From assembly GCA_016197225.1 (NCBI GenBank), contig JACPWC010000080.1, forward strand, positions 1 to 64,000: a stretch of DNA of 64,000 nucleotides, in the 5' to 3' direction. Both the position numbers and the translations under genes were made by a program. The DNA is from Chloroflexota bacterium. GTDB taxonomy: Bacteria; Chloroflexota; Anaerolineae; Anaerolineales; VGOW01. The notes under the pieces were generated by a model. That model searched no databases, had not been told where the DNA came from, and worked only from the letters and a program-made list of their open reading frames with translations. This document shows positions 46,316 through 55,186 of this stretch, piece after piece; position 1 is the stretch's first letter, and each line of letters begins with the position of its first letter.

Positions 46316-47284
46316 TTAGACACAACGTTTAGCGTGAGAGAGTAGAAGTTCTGGATCAGGCGAAAACCTCTTTGGCAGGATCAACTGTCTGCCTTCAAAA
46401 CTTATTAACCAATCGAACGTTGCGTTGGAGTTCTTGTCTGCTTCTTTTAGCCTTTTCGTAAATCGGACACGAAGATCGGAATCTATCCACATCAGGTGTC
46501 TATCAAAAGCTCGATCATGAAGGGCATTTAGACAAAGACCATTTCTTGGATTGAGTCGGTTTCTTGCGTCTTCTGACCAAGGGGCGATGTGACTGGCTAC
46601 GAGCAACTCGTGCAAGGATAATCCAGTAATACAACATTGGTAGTTATAAGCGGAAAGAATTCGGCGGCGAAAAAAGCTCTGGTTGACGCGAACACGAAGC
46701 AAAGTTTCGCGTTCGCGGCCCTCACCTGGCAACTCATCTTCATTAATATCTTCAACTCGCTCGATAGGCTTATTGAGGCGCTGTGCAAGTAGGCGCGCAC
46801 TTTCGTAGGCTAAAGCCTCGGGTTGGGCAACAAATTCTGTCCAAATTTCATCCTCGCCTTTCGCGCCGTGGGTGAGTCCCTGTATCCCTCGAGCCTGAAG
46901 CGCAGGATCATGCCTTGCAAGATTGCCAAGCTTATTTGAAACAGATCCAGCTTTCCGACCTAAAAGCGCGGCTAGCTCTATCACTTTTGGATTGCGCATG
47001 TGCATCGTTCCAAAGGGGATTTGATTGTAAAGATGGAAAGCAATAATGTGTTCTTCGCGCGTCCAATTTTCTCCGTCATGCTCTACTGGAATTTCCAGAC
47101 CAGATTGTCCACTTTGGCACTTCGGGCATTTATATTCTCGCGCGCGCGTGCTATCACATCCGTAGATAAAGTTACAATGTCGGCATTTGAGAATCCAAAC
47201 ACGCGAGTTTATACTCGGCCCTTTGGTCTCAGTTTGACGAAGCAATTCCTGGTTGTTCTGGTTGATATCTCCTGAATTATTCAT
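46316..47284 (-). CDS. HNH endonuclease with N-terminal zinc ribbon
   Basis: A 322-residue protein. The N-terminal part has a CRHC...CPKC zinc ribbon (about residues 34-55), then a helical region with RKAGSVSNKLGNLARHDP. The C-terminal HNH core reads YNYQCCITGL, LLVASHIAPWSED, NPRNGLCLNALHDRAFD, as in putative restriction endonucleases of the COG3440 type. I choose the start at 47284 (MNNSGDINQN); the longer form to 47365 would overlap the small upstream gene. Base composition is unlike the neighbours (one 60-base line at 46621 is 40% GC), suggesting recent arrival. Role in defence or a mobile unit is possible; no methylase or partner is adjacent. Confidence 0.85.
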   Translation of the reverse strand: MNNSGDINQNNQELLRQTETKGPSINSRVWILKCRHCNFIYGCDSTRAREYKCPKCQSGQSGLEIPVEHDGENWTREEHIIAFHLYNQIPFGTMHMRNPKVIELAALLGRKAGSVSNKLGNLARHDPALQARGIQGLTHGAKGEDEIWTEFVAQPEALAYESARLLAQRLNKPIERVEDINEDELPGEGRERETLLRVRVNQSFFRRRILSAYNYQCCITGLSLHELLVASHIAPWSEDARNRLNPRNGLCLNALHDRAFDRHLMWIDSDLRVRFTKRLKEADKNSNATFDWLISFEGRQLILPKRFSPDPELLLSHAKRCV

Positions 47285-47310
47285 AACTCTGACCAAAAAG
47301 AAATACAGTA

Positions 47311-47511
47311 TCAGGTTTTCCTCTCGCGCTTTTTTTCTTCTATCAACGCCTTGAGCAACCCCCACCCCTTATATTTGCCCCGCAGGCTATGAATAAAGTC
47401 GTGGGTGACGGGCGTCAGGACGATGCGCCCGCCCTGCTCACCAATCTCTATTTGTTTCCGCGTTTCTTTTTTGACGGCTGATGTCCGCCTCACGTCAGTT
47501 GTTCTCGCCAT
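47311..47511 (-). CDS. Small AbrB/VapB-antitoxin-like protein
   Basis: A 66-residue basic protein. Its C-terminal half (GGRIVLTPVTHDFIHSLRGK, then YKG, LLKALIEEKKRE) resembles the tail of SpoVT/AbrB-type antitoxins. The N-terminal half looks shortened: between KETRKQIEIGE and GGRIVLTPV the usual strand is missing. It overlaps the sufE stop by 17 bases and ends 26 bases before the HNH gene. No PIN-domain toxin is adjacent, so it may be an orphan or decaying antitoxin, or a regulator. Function is inferred weakly. Confidence 0.45.
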   Translation of the reverse strand: MARTTDVRRTSAVKKETRKQIEIGEQGGRIVLTPVTHDFIHSLRGKYKGWGLLKALIEEKKRERKT

Positions 47512-47947
47512 TCAACTCCCTCTTCGCCAACCTCTTGATATAAGCCAGTATCGCCCTCATCCCGTTCAACCGCTGGCCGCTCAACACCTCCTGCAAGCCC
47601 ATCGCATAGTAAAAGTCGCCGGGGATGGCCAGGATTTCTTCGGGCGTCGAGCCGTCCACTCCTTCGCTGAGCAGGGCGGCGTAGCCGCGCACCGAGGGCG
47701 ACTCTTCGGGCACGTCGAAGTAAAACTTCATTTGGTTGTCGGTCGTCTCGGCGTGGACGAAGACGGGCGTCATGCACTCGTGCACTTGCTCGAACTGCTC
47801 GCGGTGGCCCTGTAACGAGGCCGGCAGGGGCGGCATGCGCTGCGAGTAGTCGAACAGCAAGTCCAGTTTTTCGCGGCCTTCGCAGAGGTTGAAGTCTTCG
47901 ACGATCTCTTTCAGGCGCGGCGGAAGGGGAGAGGGTGTGTCAGTCAT
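47495..47947 (-). CDS. sufE: SufE-family Fe-S cluster assembly sulfur acceptor
   Basis: A 150-residue SufE protein, which takes persulfide sulfur from the cysteine desulfurase SufS and stimulates it. Visible are the start helix PPRLKEIVEDFNLCEGREKL, the acceptor cysteine in VHECMTPVFVHAE, and the C-terminal LLSEGVDGSTPEEILAIPGD followed by GLQEVLSGQRLNGMRAI. Length is normal. No sufS, sufB or sufC is nearby, so it stands alone here. The small AbrB-like gene overlaps its 3' end. Confidence 0.93.
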   Translation of the reverse strand: MTDTPSPLPPRLKEIVEDFNLCEGREKLDLLFDYSQRMPPLPASLQGHREQFEQVHECMTPVFVHAETTDNQMKFYFDVPEESPSVRGYAALLSEGVDGSTPEEILAIPGDFYYAMGLQEVLSGQRLNGMRAILAYIKRLAKRELNGENN

Positions 47948-48001
47948 GGCAACTTCATTTTACCCGAAAGGCTCTACCGGGTTGGCGCGAAAAGAAATTT
48001 T

Positions 48002-48056
48002 GGACGCGGATAAACGCGGATTTTTTATCAGCGAAAATCTGTGTTCATCCGCGTCC
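48002..48056. repeat. Intergenic hairpin repeat
   Basis: Perfect 10-bp arms GGACGCGGAT (48002-48011) and ATCCGCGTCC (48047-48056), with ACGCGGAT repeated inside. It lies in the 152-base gap between the HD-GYP gene's end and the sufE start. One of the long-hairpin group in this half of the window. No T-run follows on either strand. Confidence 0.7.
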
Positions 48057-48099
48057 TTATAAACCTCAAACGGCTTCAACATTTTGCCGGCATGCTTCC

Positions 48100-49824
48100 T
48101 CAACGCGCTACCAGCTTCAAGAAAGCTTCCACCACTTGCGGGTCGAAGTGCGTCCCGGCCCCGGCCCTAAGCTCGGCGTACACCTTTTCTTCCGGCCAAC
48201 CCTTGCGATAAGGCCGGTCAGAACGAAGCGCATCCCACACATCCGCCACGGCGAAAATGCGGGCCGCCAACGGAATTTGCTCGCCCTTGAGTCCACGCGG
48301 GTAGCCGGAGCCGTCCCAGTGCTCGTGATGGCAGTAGGGAATGTCGAGCGCCGGGCGCAGAAACGTGATCGGCGAAAGGATGTTGTAGGCGTACATCGGG
48401 TGGCGGCGCATCTCCACCCACTCCTCGACGCTCAAGTCGCCGGCTTTGAGCAGAACCGCGTCACGAATGCCCATCTTGCCAATGTCGTGCAGAAGCGCGC
48501 CGCGGCGAATGTGCAGAAGCATCGTCGCGTCGTGAATGCCCATCGCCTGAGCCAGACGCAACGTCATCTCGGTCACCCGGCGGCTGTGCCCTTCCGTCTC
48601 CCGATCTTTCAAGTCGAGAAAGTTCGACCAGCCCTCCAGAGTCGAATCGTAAGCCAGGGCCAGTTCATTGGCGTTGCGCTCGGCCTCGGCCAGCAGGCGC
48701 GCGTTCTCCAGCGCGGCGGCGGCCTGGTTGACAAAGCTCTGCAAAAACTGCACCCGCTCCGGCGTAAAGAAGCCGGCCTGATCGCTGTAAAGATTCAAAA
48801 CGCCAAATGGCCGGTCGCGGTTGATCAAGGGGAAAGCGGCGCTTGTTTGGAAGCCTTGAACCAGCGCCGTCCGCCACAACATAGTTTCCACCTCGTTGTT
48901 CAAATCGGCGATGACCACCGGGAAGCCGTTTCGGATGGCCCGGCCACTGGGGCCTTGCCCCTGCGGCGAGTCATCCCAGCGGACGTTGATCTGGCTTGGG
49001 TGGCGGACGTGTTCGGGGAAATGGGCCAGTGAGCGCACCCGGCCATCCGGCTCGGCCCGGCCCAGCCAGGCCAACTGCACGTTGAAGGCATTGACGCAAG
49101 TGCGGACGACATCTTCGGCCAGCTCTTGCAAATTGAGTCCCAGGGTGAGCTTCTGGGCGCTGGAATACAAGGCCACCAGGTTTTCCATGCGGTGCAAACT
49201 GTCCGAATACAAACGGGCGTTGGCAACGGCCTGCGCCGCCTGGGTGGCCAGGCTCTGCAAGAGCGACATCTCTTCGGCAGTGAAGTAACGTTGCTGGCCG
49301 AGCGTCAACACATCCAGCGTGCCAATCAGCTGACTGCCCCGGAGCATGACGGCCGCCATTACCGTGCGCACGTTCAACGATTTATACAGGCCGTTTTCCG
49401 GCATGTTGGTGTGCGCCTGAGCGTCGGGCAGGACGAACAATGATTCGCGGCGTTGAAGGAGTTGATCGTAAAGCGAGCGCGGCGCGGGCGCCGTCCGCCG
49501 GTAAATTTCCGGCGCAAGGCCAAAGGCGGCCACATAAACCAGCCCGCCCTGTTTGTCGTCGGGCCGGCTCACCGCCGCAACCGGCGTGTTCAAGGCGCGG
49601 GCTGTTTCTTCGACAACGGCTTCGAGGAGGATGTTCAGATCGAGCAATGAACTGAGGCGGGCCGTGACCCGGGCCAGTGTTTCAAAGTGGGCCGCCGCCT
49701 GCCGCGTGCGGGCCTCCGCCTGTCGGCGTTCAGCGATCTCCCGCCTGATCTTTCTCGAGCCAAAGAGAGAGAGGGCGCTGAACGCAAAGGCCAGAATCAA
49801 AAGAGCGTAAACGAGTTGATCCAT
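48100..49824 (-). CDS. GAF-GAF-HD-GYP protein, probable cyclic-di-GMP phosphodiesterase
   Basis: A 574-residue signalling protein. One membrane helix lies at residues 4-21, so the enzyme faces the cytoplasm from the membrane. A short coiled stretch follows (26-50), then two GAF sensor domains (about 52-205 and 225-375). The HD-GYP domain (about 390-574) has GHSRRVTEM, the HD pair in LLHDIGKMGI (His446-Asp447), RRHPMYAY (His475), HHEHWDGSGYP (499-509) and ARIFAVADVWDAL. All expected metal ligands are visible, so an active phosphodiesterase is likely. The signal bound by the GAF domains is unknown. Divergent from the MoxR operon across 150 bases. Confidence 0.94.
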   Translation of the reverse strand: MDQLVYALLILAFAFSALSLFGSRKIRREIAERRQAEARTRQAAAHFETLARVTARLSSLLDLNILLEAVVEETARALNTPVAAVSRPDDKQGGLVYVAAFGLAPEIYRRTAPAPRSLYDQLLQRRESLFVLPDAQAHTNMPENGLYKSLNVRTVMAAVMLRGSQLIGTLDVLTLGQQRYFTAEEMSLLQSLATQAAQAVANARLYSDSLHRMENLVALYSSAQKLTLGLNLQELAEDVVRTCVNAFNVQLAWLGRAEPDGRVRSLAHFPEHVRHPSQINVRWDDSPQGQGPSGRAIRNGFPVVIADLNNEVETMLWRTALVQGFQTSAAFPLINRDRPFGVLNLYSDQAGFFTPERVQFLQSFVNQAAAALENARLLAEAERNANELALAYDSTLEGWSNFLDLKDRETEGHSRRVTEMTLRLAQAMGIHDATMLLHIRRGALLHDIGKMGIRDAVLLKAGDLSVEEWVEMRRHPMYAYNILSPITFLRPALDIPYCHHEHWDGSGYPRGLKGEQIPLAARIFAVADVWDALRSDRPYRKGWPEEKVYAELRAGAGTHFDPQVVEAFLKLVAR

Positions 49825-49974
49825 CTAATCAATTTTGTCCCATGCAAAAATGGAAGCCGTGCCGAGGGGCGGGCGAGACTAATTATAGGCCATGAAGCTT
49901 TTCGCCGCCGAGACACTCTAATTTAGCAACGACATGCTATCATTGTTCCATCTTTAGCCTCTCCCGGAGATTTC

Positions 49975-50922
49975 ATGTTTCAAGTCCAACCCTTTGCAGA
50001 AAGAATAGTCGCTAACATTGAAAAAGTCATCGTCGGCAAGCGCGAGGCGGTAGAGCAGGCCGTCATCAGCCTGCTCTCGCAAGGCCACCTGCTCATCGAA
50101 GACGTGCCGGGCGTGGGCAAGACCATGCTGGCCCGGAGCCTGGCCCGCTCGTTGGGTTGTTCCTTCAACCGCATTCAGTTCACGCCCGACATGCTCCCCA
50201 GCGACGTGACCGGCGTGTCCATGTTCAACCAGGTCTCGCGCCAGTTCGAGTTCCGCCCCGGCCCGGTGATGGCCCAGATCGTGCTGGCCGATGAAATTAA
50301 TCGCGCCACGCCCAAGACCCAATCCGCTTTGTTGGAGGCGATGGAAGAACATCAAATCTCGGTGGACGGCGTCACCCACGCCCTGCCTCAGCCCTTCATG
50401 GTGCTCGCCACCCAAAACCCGATCGAACACGAAGGCACCTTCCCGCTTCCTGAGGCCCAACTAGATCGCTTCTTGCTTCGCATCCGGCTCGGCTACTCCG
50501 ACATGGAAGACGAGATCAACATTCTGGAGCGCCAGCAGATTCGCCATCCCCTGCAAACGCTGGAGCAGGTGGTCTCGGCGGACGAACTGCGCCAGGCGCA
50601 GGAAGCAGTGCGGACGATTCATGTTTCTCCAGCCGTCAAGCGTTACATTGTCGAGATCACCAGCCGCACCCGGAAACACCCGGCGGTGTATTTGGGCGCC
50701 AGCCCGCGTGGCAGTCTCACCCTGCACCGGGCCGGGCAGGCGCGAGCGGCCATCGCAGGCCGCGACTACGTCCTGCCCGACGACGTGAAGGCCCTGGCCC
50801 TGCCCGCGCTGGCCCACCGCGTCATCCTCGGCCCCAGCGCCCGCCTCAAAGACATCACCGCCGAGGCCGTCGTGCAGGAAATTCTCAAACAACTGCCCGT
50901 GCCTGGCGCCGAGGCCAGGTAA
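49975..50922 (+). CDS. MoxR-family AAA+ ATPase
   Basis: A 315-residue MoxR ATPase. Walker A is [15 protein letters not shown] (about 43-57), Walker [22 protein letters not shown] (near 105), then [21 protein letters not shown] clear GGAG site stands 6 bases before the ATG. Members act as chaperones that help mature partner proteins, usually encoded beside a DUF58 protein and a transglutaminase-like membrane protein, which is the arrangement here. The likely partner is the DUF58 protein downstream. Confidence 0.96.
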   Translation: MFQVQPFAERIVANIEKVIVGKREAVEQAVISLLSQGHLLIEDVPGVGKTMLARSLARSLGCSFNRIQFTPDMLPSDVTGVSMFNQVSRQFEFRPGPVMAQIVLADEINRATPKTQSALLEAMEEHQISVDGVTHALPQPFMVLATQNPIEHEGTFPLPEAQLDRFLLRIRLGYSDMEDEINILERQQIRHPLQTLEQVVSADELRQAQEAVRTIHVSPAVKRYIVEITSRTRKHPAVYLGASPRGSLTLHRAGQARAAIAGRDYVLPDDVKALALPALAHRVILGPSARLKDITAEAVVQEILKQLPVPGAEAR

Positions 50923-50938
50923 AACACGAAGTCACCAA

Positions 50939-50992
50939 GACACGAAGACACCAGGTTTTCTTTGTGCCTTTGTGCCCTGGTGTCTTCGTGTC
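50939..50992. repeat. Intergenic hairpin repeat within the MoxR-DUF58 operon
   Basis: Perfect 17-bp arms: GACACGAAGACACCAGG (50939-50955) and CCTGGTGTCTTCGTGTC (50976-50992), with a 20-base loop. The arm is built of repeated CACGAAG. It lies in the gap between two genes of one operon, just before the chosen DUF58 start, and could affect transcript stability or relative output. Close relative of the hairpin at 57234. Confidence 0.8.
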
Positions 50993-51008
50993 AACGTTGC
51001 TATCAACA

Positions 51009-52304
51009 ATGAAACCTGATCTGCGCCTCAACAACCGTCTCCTGCCAATCCTCACTGGTTTGCTAATCGTGTTGCAATTGATCATGCCTTACAAAGGCTG
51101 GGTGATCCTGCTGGTGGTGCTGGGCGGCGCGTGGTTCATCTGCTGGCTGTGGGCGCTCCTGCTGGCGCGAGGCCTGACTCTCACCCGCGAGATGCGATTC
51201 GGCTGGGCACAGGTGGGCGACCGGCTCGAAGAACGATTCACCCTTATCAACGACAGCGCCGCCCCCGCGCCCTGGGTCGAGATCACCGACCACTCCACCC
51301 TGCCCGGCTCGCGAGCCAGCCGGGTGACGGGCGTGGGCGGCAGAGATTCTCTGCGCTGGTATGTCGAAGCGGTGTGCAACCGGCGCGGGGTATACACCCT
51401 CGGCCCCACCACCCTGCGAACCGGCGACCCCTTTGGCATTTACACCGTCGCCCTGCAGAACCCGGCCACCAGCACCCTCATGATCATGCCGCCCATCGTC
51501 CCCCTGCCCGCCATCGAAGTCTCACCCGGTGGCCGCGCCGGCGAGGGCCGGCCTCGAGCCAACACTCTGGAACGAACGGTAAGCGCTTCGGGCGTGCGCG
51601 ACTACTCGCCCGGCGACAGCCTTCATTCAATTCACTGGCCCACCTCGGCCCGGCGCGAGTCGCTTTTTGTCCGCCTCTTCGACAGCACCCCGGCCGGCGA
51701 CTGGTGGATTTTTTTGGACATGGACTGGCGCGCTCAGGCCGGGCATGGCCTGGACTCAACCGACGAGCATGGCGTGATTTTGGCCGCCTCGCTCGCCGAC
51801 CGGGGGCTGGCCGCCGGTAAGGCCGTCGGGCTGGTGGCCCACAGCGATCAACTGTTGTGGTTGCCGCCTCAAGCGGGCGAGGGCCAACGCTGGGAAATTT
51901 TGCGGGCGCTGGCGCTGGTGGCGCGTGGCCCGCAACCGCTCTCCGAACTGCTGGCGCGGGCGCGGCCCTCCTTCCGCCAACTCGCCAGCGTCATCATCAT
52001 CACCCCGGCAATTGACGGAAGCTGGATCGAATCCATCCTGCCGCTCCTGCAACGTGGCGTGGCCCCGACGGTGTTGCTCATGGACACGATCTCGTTCGGC
52101 AAGCGGACGAGCCGGGAGCAACTCGAGGCCACGACGACGACCCTCGCCGAGCTTGGCGTTGCTCACTACCTCATCACCCGCGATCTGCTCGACCAGCCCG
52201 AACTGCGTCCCGGCACACAAGGACAATGGGATTGGCAAGTGTCGCCGCACGGCAAGGCCATGCCTCGCACGCGCCGCGACCTGACCTGGAAGGTGCTGTC
52301 GTGA
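51009..52304 (+). CDS. DUF58 domain membrane protein
   Basis: A 431-residue protein with two close N-terminal membrane helices (about residues 10-48) and a cytoplasmic or exposed C-terminal region. The DUF58 signature GVRDYSPGDSLHSIHWPTSA is followed by RRESLFVRLFD; a VWA-like fold follows (FLDMDWRAQ). I start at 51009 (MKPDLRLNNRLLP); the form from 50964 would begin inside the hairpin repeat. No strong ribosome site is seen. The 3' end overlaps the next ATG by one base. Works with the MoxR ATPase by family precedent; the exact task is unknown. Confidence 0.9.
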   Translation: MKPDLRLNNRLLPILTGLLIVLQLIMPYKGWVILLVVLGGAWFICWLWALLLARGLTLTREMRFGWAQVGDRLEERFTLINDSAAPAPWVEITDHSTLPGSRASRVTGVGGRDSLRWYVEAVCNRRGVYTLGPTTLRTGDPFGIYTVALQNPATSTLMIMPPIVPLPAIEVSPGGRAGEGRPRANTLERTVSASGVRDYSPGDSLHSIHWPTSARRESLFVRLFDSTPAGDWWIFLDMDWRAQAGHGLDSTDEHGVILAASLADRGLAAGKAVGLVAHSDQLLWLPPQAGEGQRWEILRALALVARGPQPLSELLARARPSFRQLASVIIITPAIDGSWIESILPLLQRGVAPTVLLMDTISFGKRTSREQLEATTTTLAELGVAHYLITRDLLDQPELRPGTQGQWDWQVSPHGKAMPRTRRDLTWKVLS

Positions 52305-54646
52305 TGGACACCATCTTTCGCTTTCTGCGTTGGGGCATCGGCAAAATTGGCCTGCGGCCTCTGCTGACCTTTCTGCTTCTGTTTTTCGCCTTGCGCGGCG
52401 TGGCCGTCGGCCTCTCGGAAGTGACTCGCGGCCTGGACGCCAACCTGGCCGTCACTGTTGCTTTCGTGGCCATGATCTTCGCCTGGTTATTAGCCCGGCT
52501 CACGGTGCGCGGCTGGCTAGCCTGGCTGGCCCTCATTGTCGTCGGTATCTTCTTCTTGATCGTTCGCGTGGGCCAGTTGGGCGACGAACTGCTGAACGTG
52601 ATCGGGGCCGTGCCGCCGCTCGTCGTCGGCCTCTTTCGTTGGCGTATAGCTGGCCCGCCCGATCTAAATCCCCTGCTCATCGCCATCATCGAGACTTTAA
52701 TCGGCATTGGCGCTCTGCTGGGACGACTCGCAGAATGGGCCGTGGCCGTCTCGCGTGGGCAATCGGCGTTCGACCCGGTGTCGGCGGCCCTGATGTGGAG
52801 CGCCATGTTGTGGCTGGCCTCGGCCTGGGCGGGCTGGGCAGTGCGCCGTCTCGCGCAACCCATTCAAGGATTGATTCCGGCCATTGCCCTCTTCGCCGTC
52901 GTTCGCTATTACGCCGGCGCAAACCCCAACGCCATGCTGGTTCCGGTGGGCGTTGCCCTGTTGCTGGCCGCCCTGACTCAGTATAGCGCCCGCCTGACTC
53001 ACTGGCGGGTTGACGGTTTCGACTTCCCCGAAGACCTGTGGCAGGACATCGCCAGGGCGGCCATCCCGTTGACTCTGTTTTTGGTGCTGGCCGCCTGGTT
53101 CCTGCCCTCGATCTCGATTCGCGACGCCGTCCGCTCGTTTCAAAAACTGTTCGAGTCGCAAACCGAAGCGACGAACGACACCAACCCCATTCCCGACTCG
53201 CTGGGGTTGAACCGCCAAACCGGCCCCAACCCGGCCTCGCCCCTCGACTTCATTCGCGCTCCCGGCCTGCCGCGCAGTCACCTGCTCACCGCCGGCCAGG
53301 AACTGGAGCGCGAACTGGCCCTGCTGGTCACCGTGCGCGGCCTGCCCGCGAACGAACCGCCGCCACGCCTCTACTGGCGCAGTGTGACATACGATCAGTA
53401 CACCGGGCGCGGCTGGCAAACCAGCGGCACGCAAACGATAGAGTACGCGGCGAATGAATCGCCCATCGCGGCCAACCCCGGCCACCGGCTGATTGATCAA
53501 GAGGTGAGAGTCGTCGGCGATCAGGCCGGCTTGCTGTTTGCCGCCGGCACGCTTCTCACCACCGATCAAGATTACAGCATCGCTTGGCGCTCGGAGGACG
53601 ATTATTTTGGCGCCAACGTCAGCCTCGAAGCGACAACCTACCGCGCCCTTTCGATGACGCCCGTTTACAGCGAAGAGCAATTGCGAAGCGCCGGATCGAA
53701 TTATCCGCAGTGGGTGATTGATCATTACCTGAGTTTGCCCGACGAGATTCCGCCGCGCGTCCTCGACCTGGCTCGCGACCTCACCGCCACCGAACGCACG
53801 CCCTACGACCGCGCCCGGGCCATCGAAAAATATCTTCGCGCTTACACCTACACCCTCGACATCGCCGCCCCGCCCGCCGACCGCGACGTGGCCGACTACT
53901 TCCTTTTTGATCTCAAGCGCGGCTACTGCGATTACTATGCCACTTCAATGGTCGTGCTGGCCCGCGCCGCCGGCCTCCCGGCCCGGCTCGTCATTGGCTA
54001 CGTGAGCGGCGAGTACGACGAAGCCAACAACCGCTACATCGTCACCGAAGCCGACGCCCACTCGTGGGTCGAAGTGTATTTTCCAGACTACGGCTGGATC
54101 GAGTTTGAGCCGACCGGAGGCCGGGCTGAACTGGAGCGACCTTCGGAAGCGACCGTCGCCGCCTTTGCCGAACTGCAACTCACACCTCAGCCCGAACCGG
54201 CCCAACAGGTGAGGCCGACTCCACAGGGATGGTTGATTCTGTTCACGAGCGTTGGGGTGTTGATCGGGCTGGGCGTTATCTGGGCCGCCACCGAAGGCTG
54301 GCGGCTCAACCGTCTGTCGCCGGTTGCGGCGACGACGATCATTTACGAGCGCCTGCGCCGCTTCGCAAAACGTCTGGCCGTCTCTCCTGAAACGGGCGAC
54401 ACCGCCGACGAATTTGCCGACTCGTTCATCAATCGCCTGGCCGTGCTGGCCGAGAACCCGCGCTGGCGCGAGTCGCTGGCCGAGGCCGCCAAAGACTCGG
54501 ATTGGCTGATTGAGTTATATAAGCGAGCCAGCTACAGCCCGCACCCGCCGGGCGCAGCCGAGCGCGCTCGCGCTGTGCAAACCTGGTTCAAGCTTCGTTG
54601 GCGGCTGTGGGTCGTGTGGGCCTTGCACCCAGCCCGGGCAACGTAG
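52304..54646 (+). CDS. Transglutaminase-like membrane protein (DUF3488 type)
   Basis: A 780-residue protein with a hydrophobic N-terminal third (six or so membrane helices up to about residue 285), a large extracytoplasmic region, a transglutaminase core and a last membrane helix (WLILFTSVGVLIGLGVIWAA) before a cytoplasmic tail. The core has GYCDYYATSMVVLARAAGLP (nucleophile Cys), DAHSWVEVYF (His) and WIEFEPTGG where the third triad residue is expected. Overlapping TGATG places the start at 52304, or GTG at 52301. It completes the MoxR-DUF58-transglutaminase trio, which may act as a cysteine protease or crosslinker at the cell surface. Confidence 0.93.
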   Translation: MDTIFRFLRWGIGKIGLRPLLTFLLLFFALRGVAVGLSEVTRGLDANLAVTVAFVAMIFAWLLARLTVRGWLAWLALIVVGIFFLIVRVGQLGDELLNVIGAVPPLVVGLFRWRIAGPPDLNPLLIAIIETLIGIGALLGRLAEWAVAVSRGQSAFDPVSAALMWSAMLWLASAWAGWAVRRLAQPIQGLIPAIALFAVVRYYAGANPNAMLVPVGVALLLAALTQYSARLTHWRVDGFDFPEDLWQDIARAAIPLTLFLVLAAWFLPSISIRDAVRSFQKLFESQTEATNDTNPIPDSLGLNRQTGPNPASPLDFIRAPGLPRSHLLTAGQELERELALLVTVRGLPANEPPPRLYWRSVTYDQYTGRGWQTSGTQTIEYAANESPIAANPGHRLIDQEVRVVGDQAGLLFAAGTLLTTDQDYSIAWRSEDDYFGANVSLEATTYRALSMTPVYSEEQLRSAGSNYPQWVIDHYLSLPDEIPPRVLDLARDLTATERTPYDRARAIEKYLRAYTYTLDIAAPPADRDVADYFLFDLKRGYCDYYATSMVVLARAAGLPARLVIGYVSGEYDEANNRYIVTEADAHSWVEVYFPDYGWIEFEPTGGRAELERPSEATVAAFAELQLTPQPEPAQQVRPTPQGWLILFTSVGVLIGLGVIWAATEGWRLNRLSPVAATTIIYERLRRFAKRLAVSPETGDTADEFADSFINRLAVLAENPRWRESLAEAAKDSDWLIELYKRASYSPHPPGAAERARAVQTWFKLRWRLWVVWALHPARAT

Positions 54647-54779
54647 TATGCACTCAAAGGTTGATGCTGTTGGCGAATTCCTCTTGAGGAGCCAGCACCC
54701 CAGGTGCGCCCGCCAGGAATTGGCTGACACGTTTTGCGCGCACCCACAGATGAATTGAACAAATCTGCAGATTAATTCT

Positions 54780-54809
54780 TTGACAAGTCCTAACACCGGG
54801 CGCTATAAT
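54780..54809 (+). promoter_or_regulatory. Strong sigma-70-type promoter for the ribXY transcript
   Basis: Perfect consensus boxes: TTGACA at 54780-54785 and TATAAT at 54804-54809, with an 18-base spacer. The start point would fall near 54816, about 13 bases before the first paired base of the riboswitch. The 130 bases before it, after the transglutaminase stop, hold no gene that I recognise. Confidence 0.85.
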
Positions 54810-54828
54810 CAGATCAACTAAATATATA

Positions 54829-55145
54829 CCTTCGGGGCAGGGTGCAGGAAGAGACATTCCTAACTCCCGATCGGCGGTAAGTCGGCCACAGGGTGTTCGG
54901 GCCAAACATCGAACATCATCACGACAAGCCCGCGAGCCGAGAGGCAATCCGATTGCGAGGAACAAGCAATCGTGGTTGCCCGGAAGCACGATCCGGTTAG
55001 AATCCGGAGCCGACAGTAATTCGACCTGAAAAAGACTTGCCACGAATTACGCGAATTTCCGCGAATTGAAAACTATGGTTTCATTCGTGATAATCCGTGA
55101 AATTCGTGGCTGAGACTCAGGGCGATCAGTCTGGATGAAAGAAGG
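54829..55145 (+). ncRNA. FMN riboswitch (RFN element) with an enlarged P6
   Basis: The conserved RFN blocks occur in order: P1 strand CCTTC at 54829-54833, GGGGCAGGGT, CTCCCGATCGGCGGT, AGCCCGCGAGCC, GATCCGGTTAGAATCCGGAG, CCGACAGT, and finally AGTCTGGATGAAAGAAGG, whose GAAGG (55141-55145) closes P1. Normally GACAGT and AGTC are a few bases apart; here about 110 bases (55018-55127) lie between them, holding a palindromic element. All core blocks look intact, so FMN binding is plausible. It precedes a riboflavin-transporter-like gene pair, the expected target. Likely control: FMN binding favours the downstream terminators. Confidence 0.92.
55039..55110. repeat. Palindromic element inside the riboswitch P6 loop
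   Basis: Perfect 10-bp outer arms GCCACGAATT (55039-55048) and AATTCGTGGC (55101-55110), with further imperfect pairing of CGCGAAT and ATTCGTG units inside. Flanking CCTGA (55025-55029) and TCAGG (55117-55121) could pair too and continue the stem towards P6. It belongs to the same group of long intergenic hairpins as those at 50939, 57234 and 62918. Confidence 0.85.
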
Positions 55146-55186
55146 GGCAAAACGCCGCAGTGGCGCGGCTTTTGCTATATGCGCGT

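Noticed and set aside
46284-46325. Upstream start for RarA at 46325
   Set aside because: The 14 added residues are not in the family and would overlap the HNH gene's stop.
50927-51000. Possible CRISPR repeat because of reiterated CACGAAG units
   Set aside because: The units are not spaced by spacers and form a single hairpin; no array and no cas gene is present.
54510-54758. Small open frame overlapping the transglutaminase 3' end
   Set aside because: Frame-shifted shadow of the transglutaminase tail with no recognisable protein and no ribosome site.
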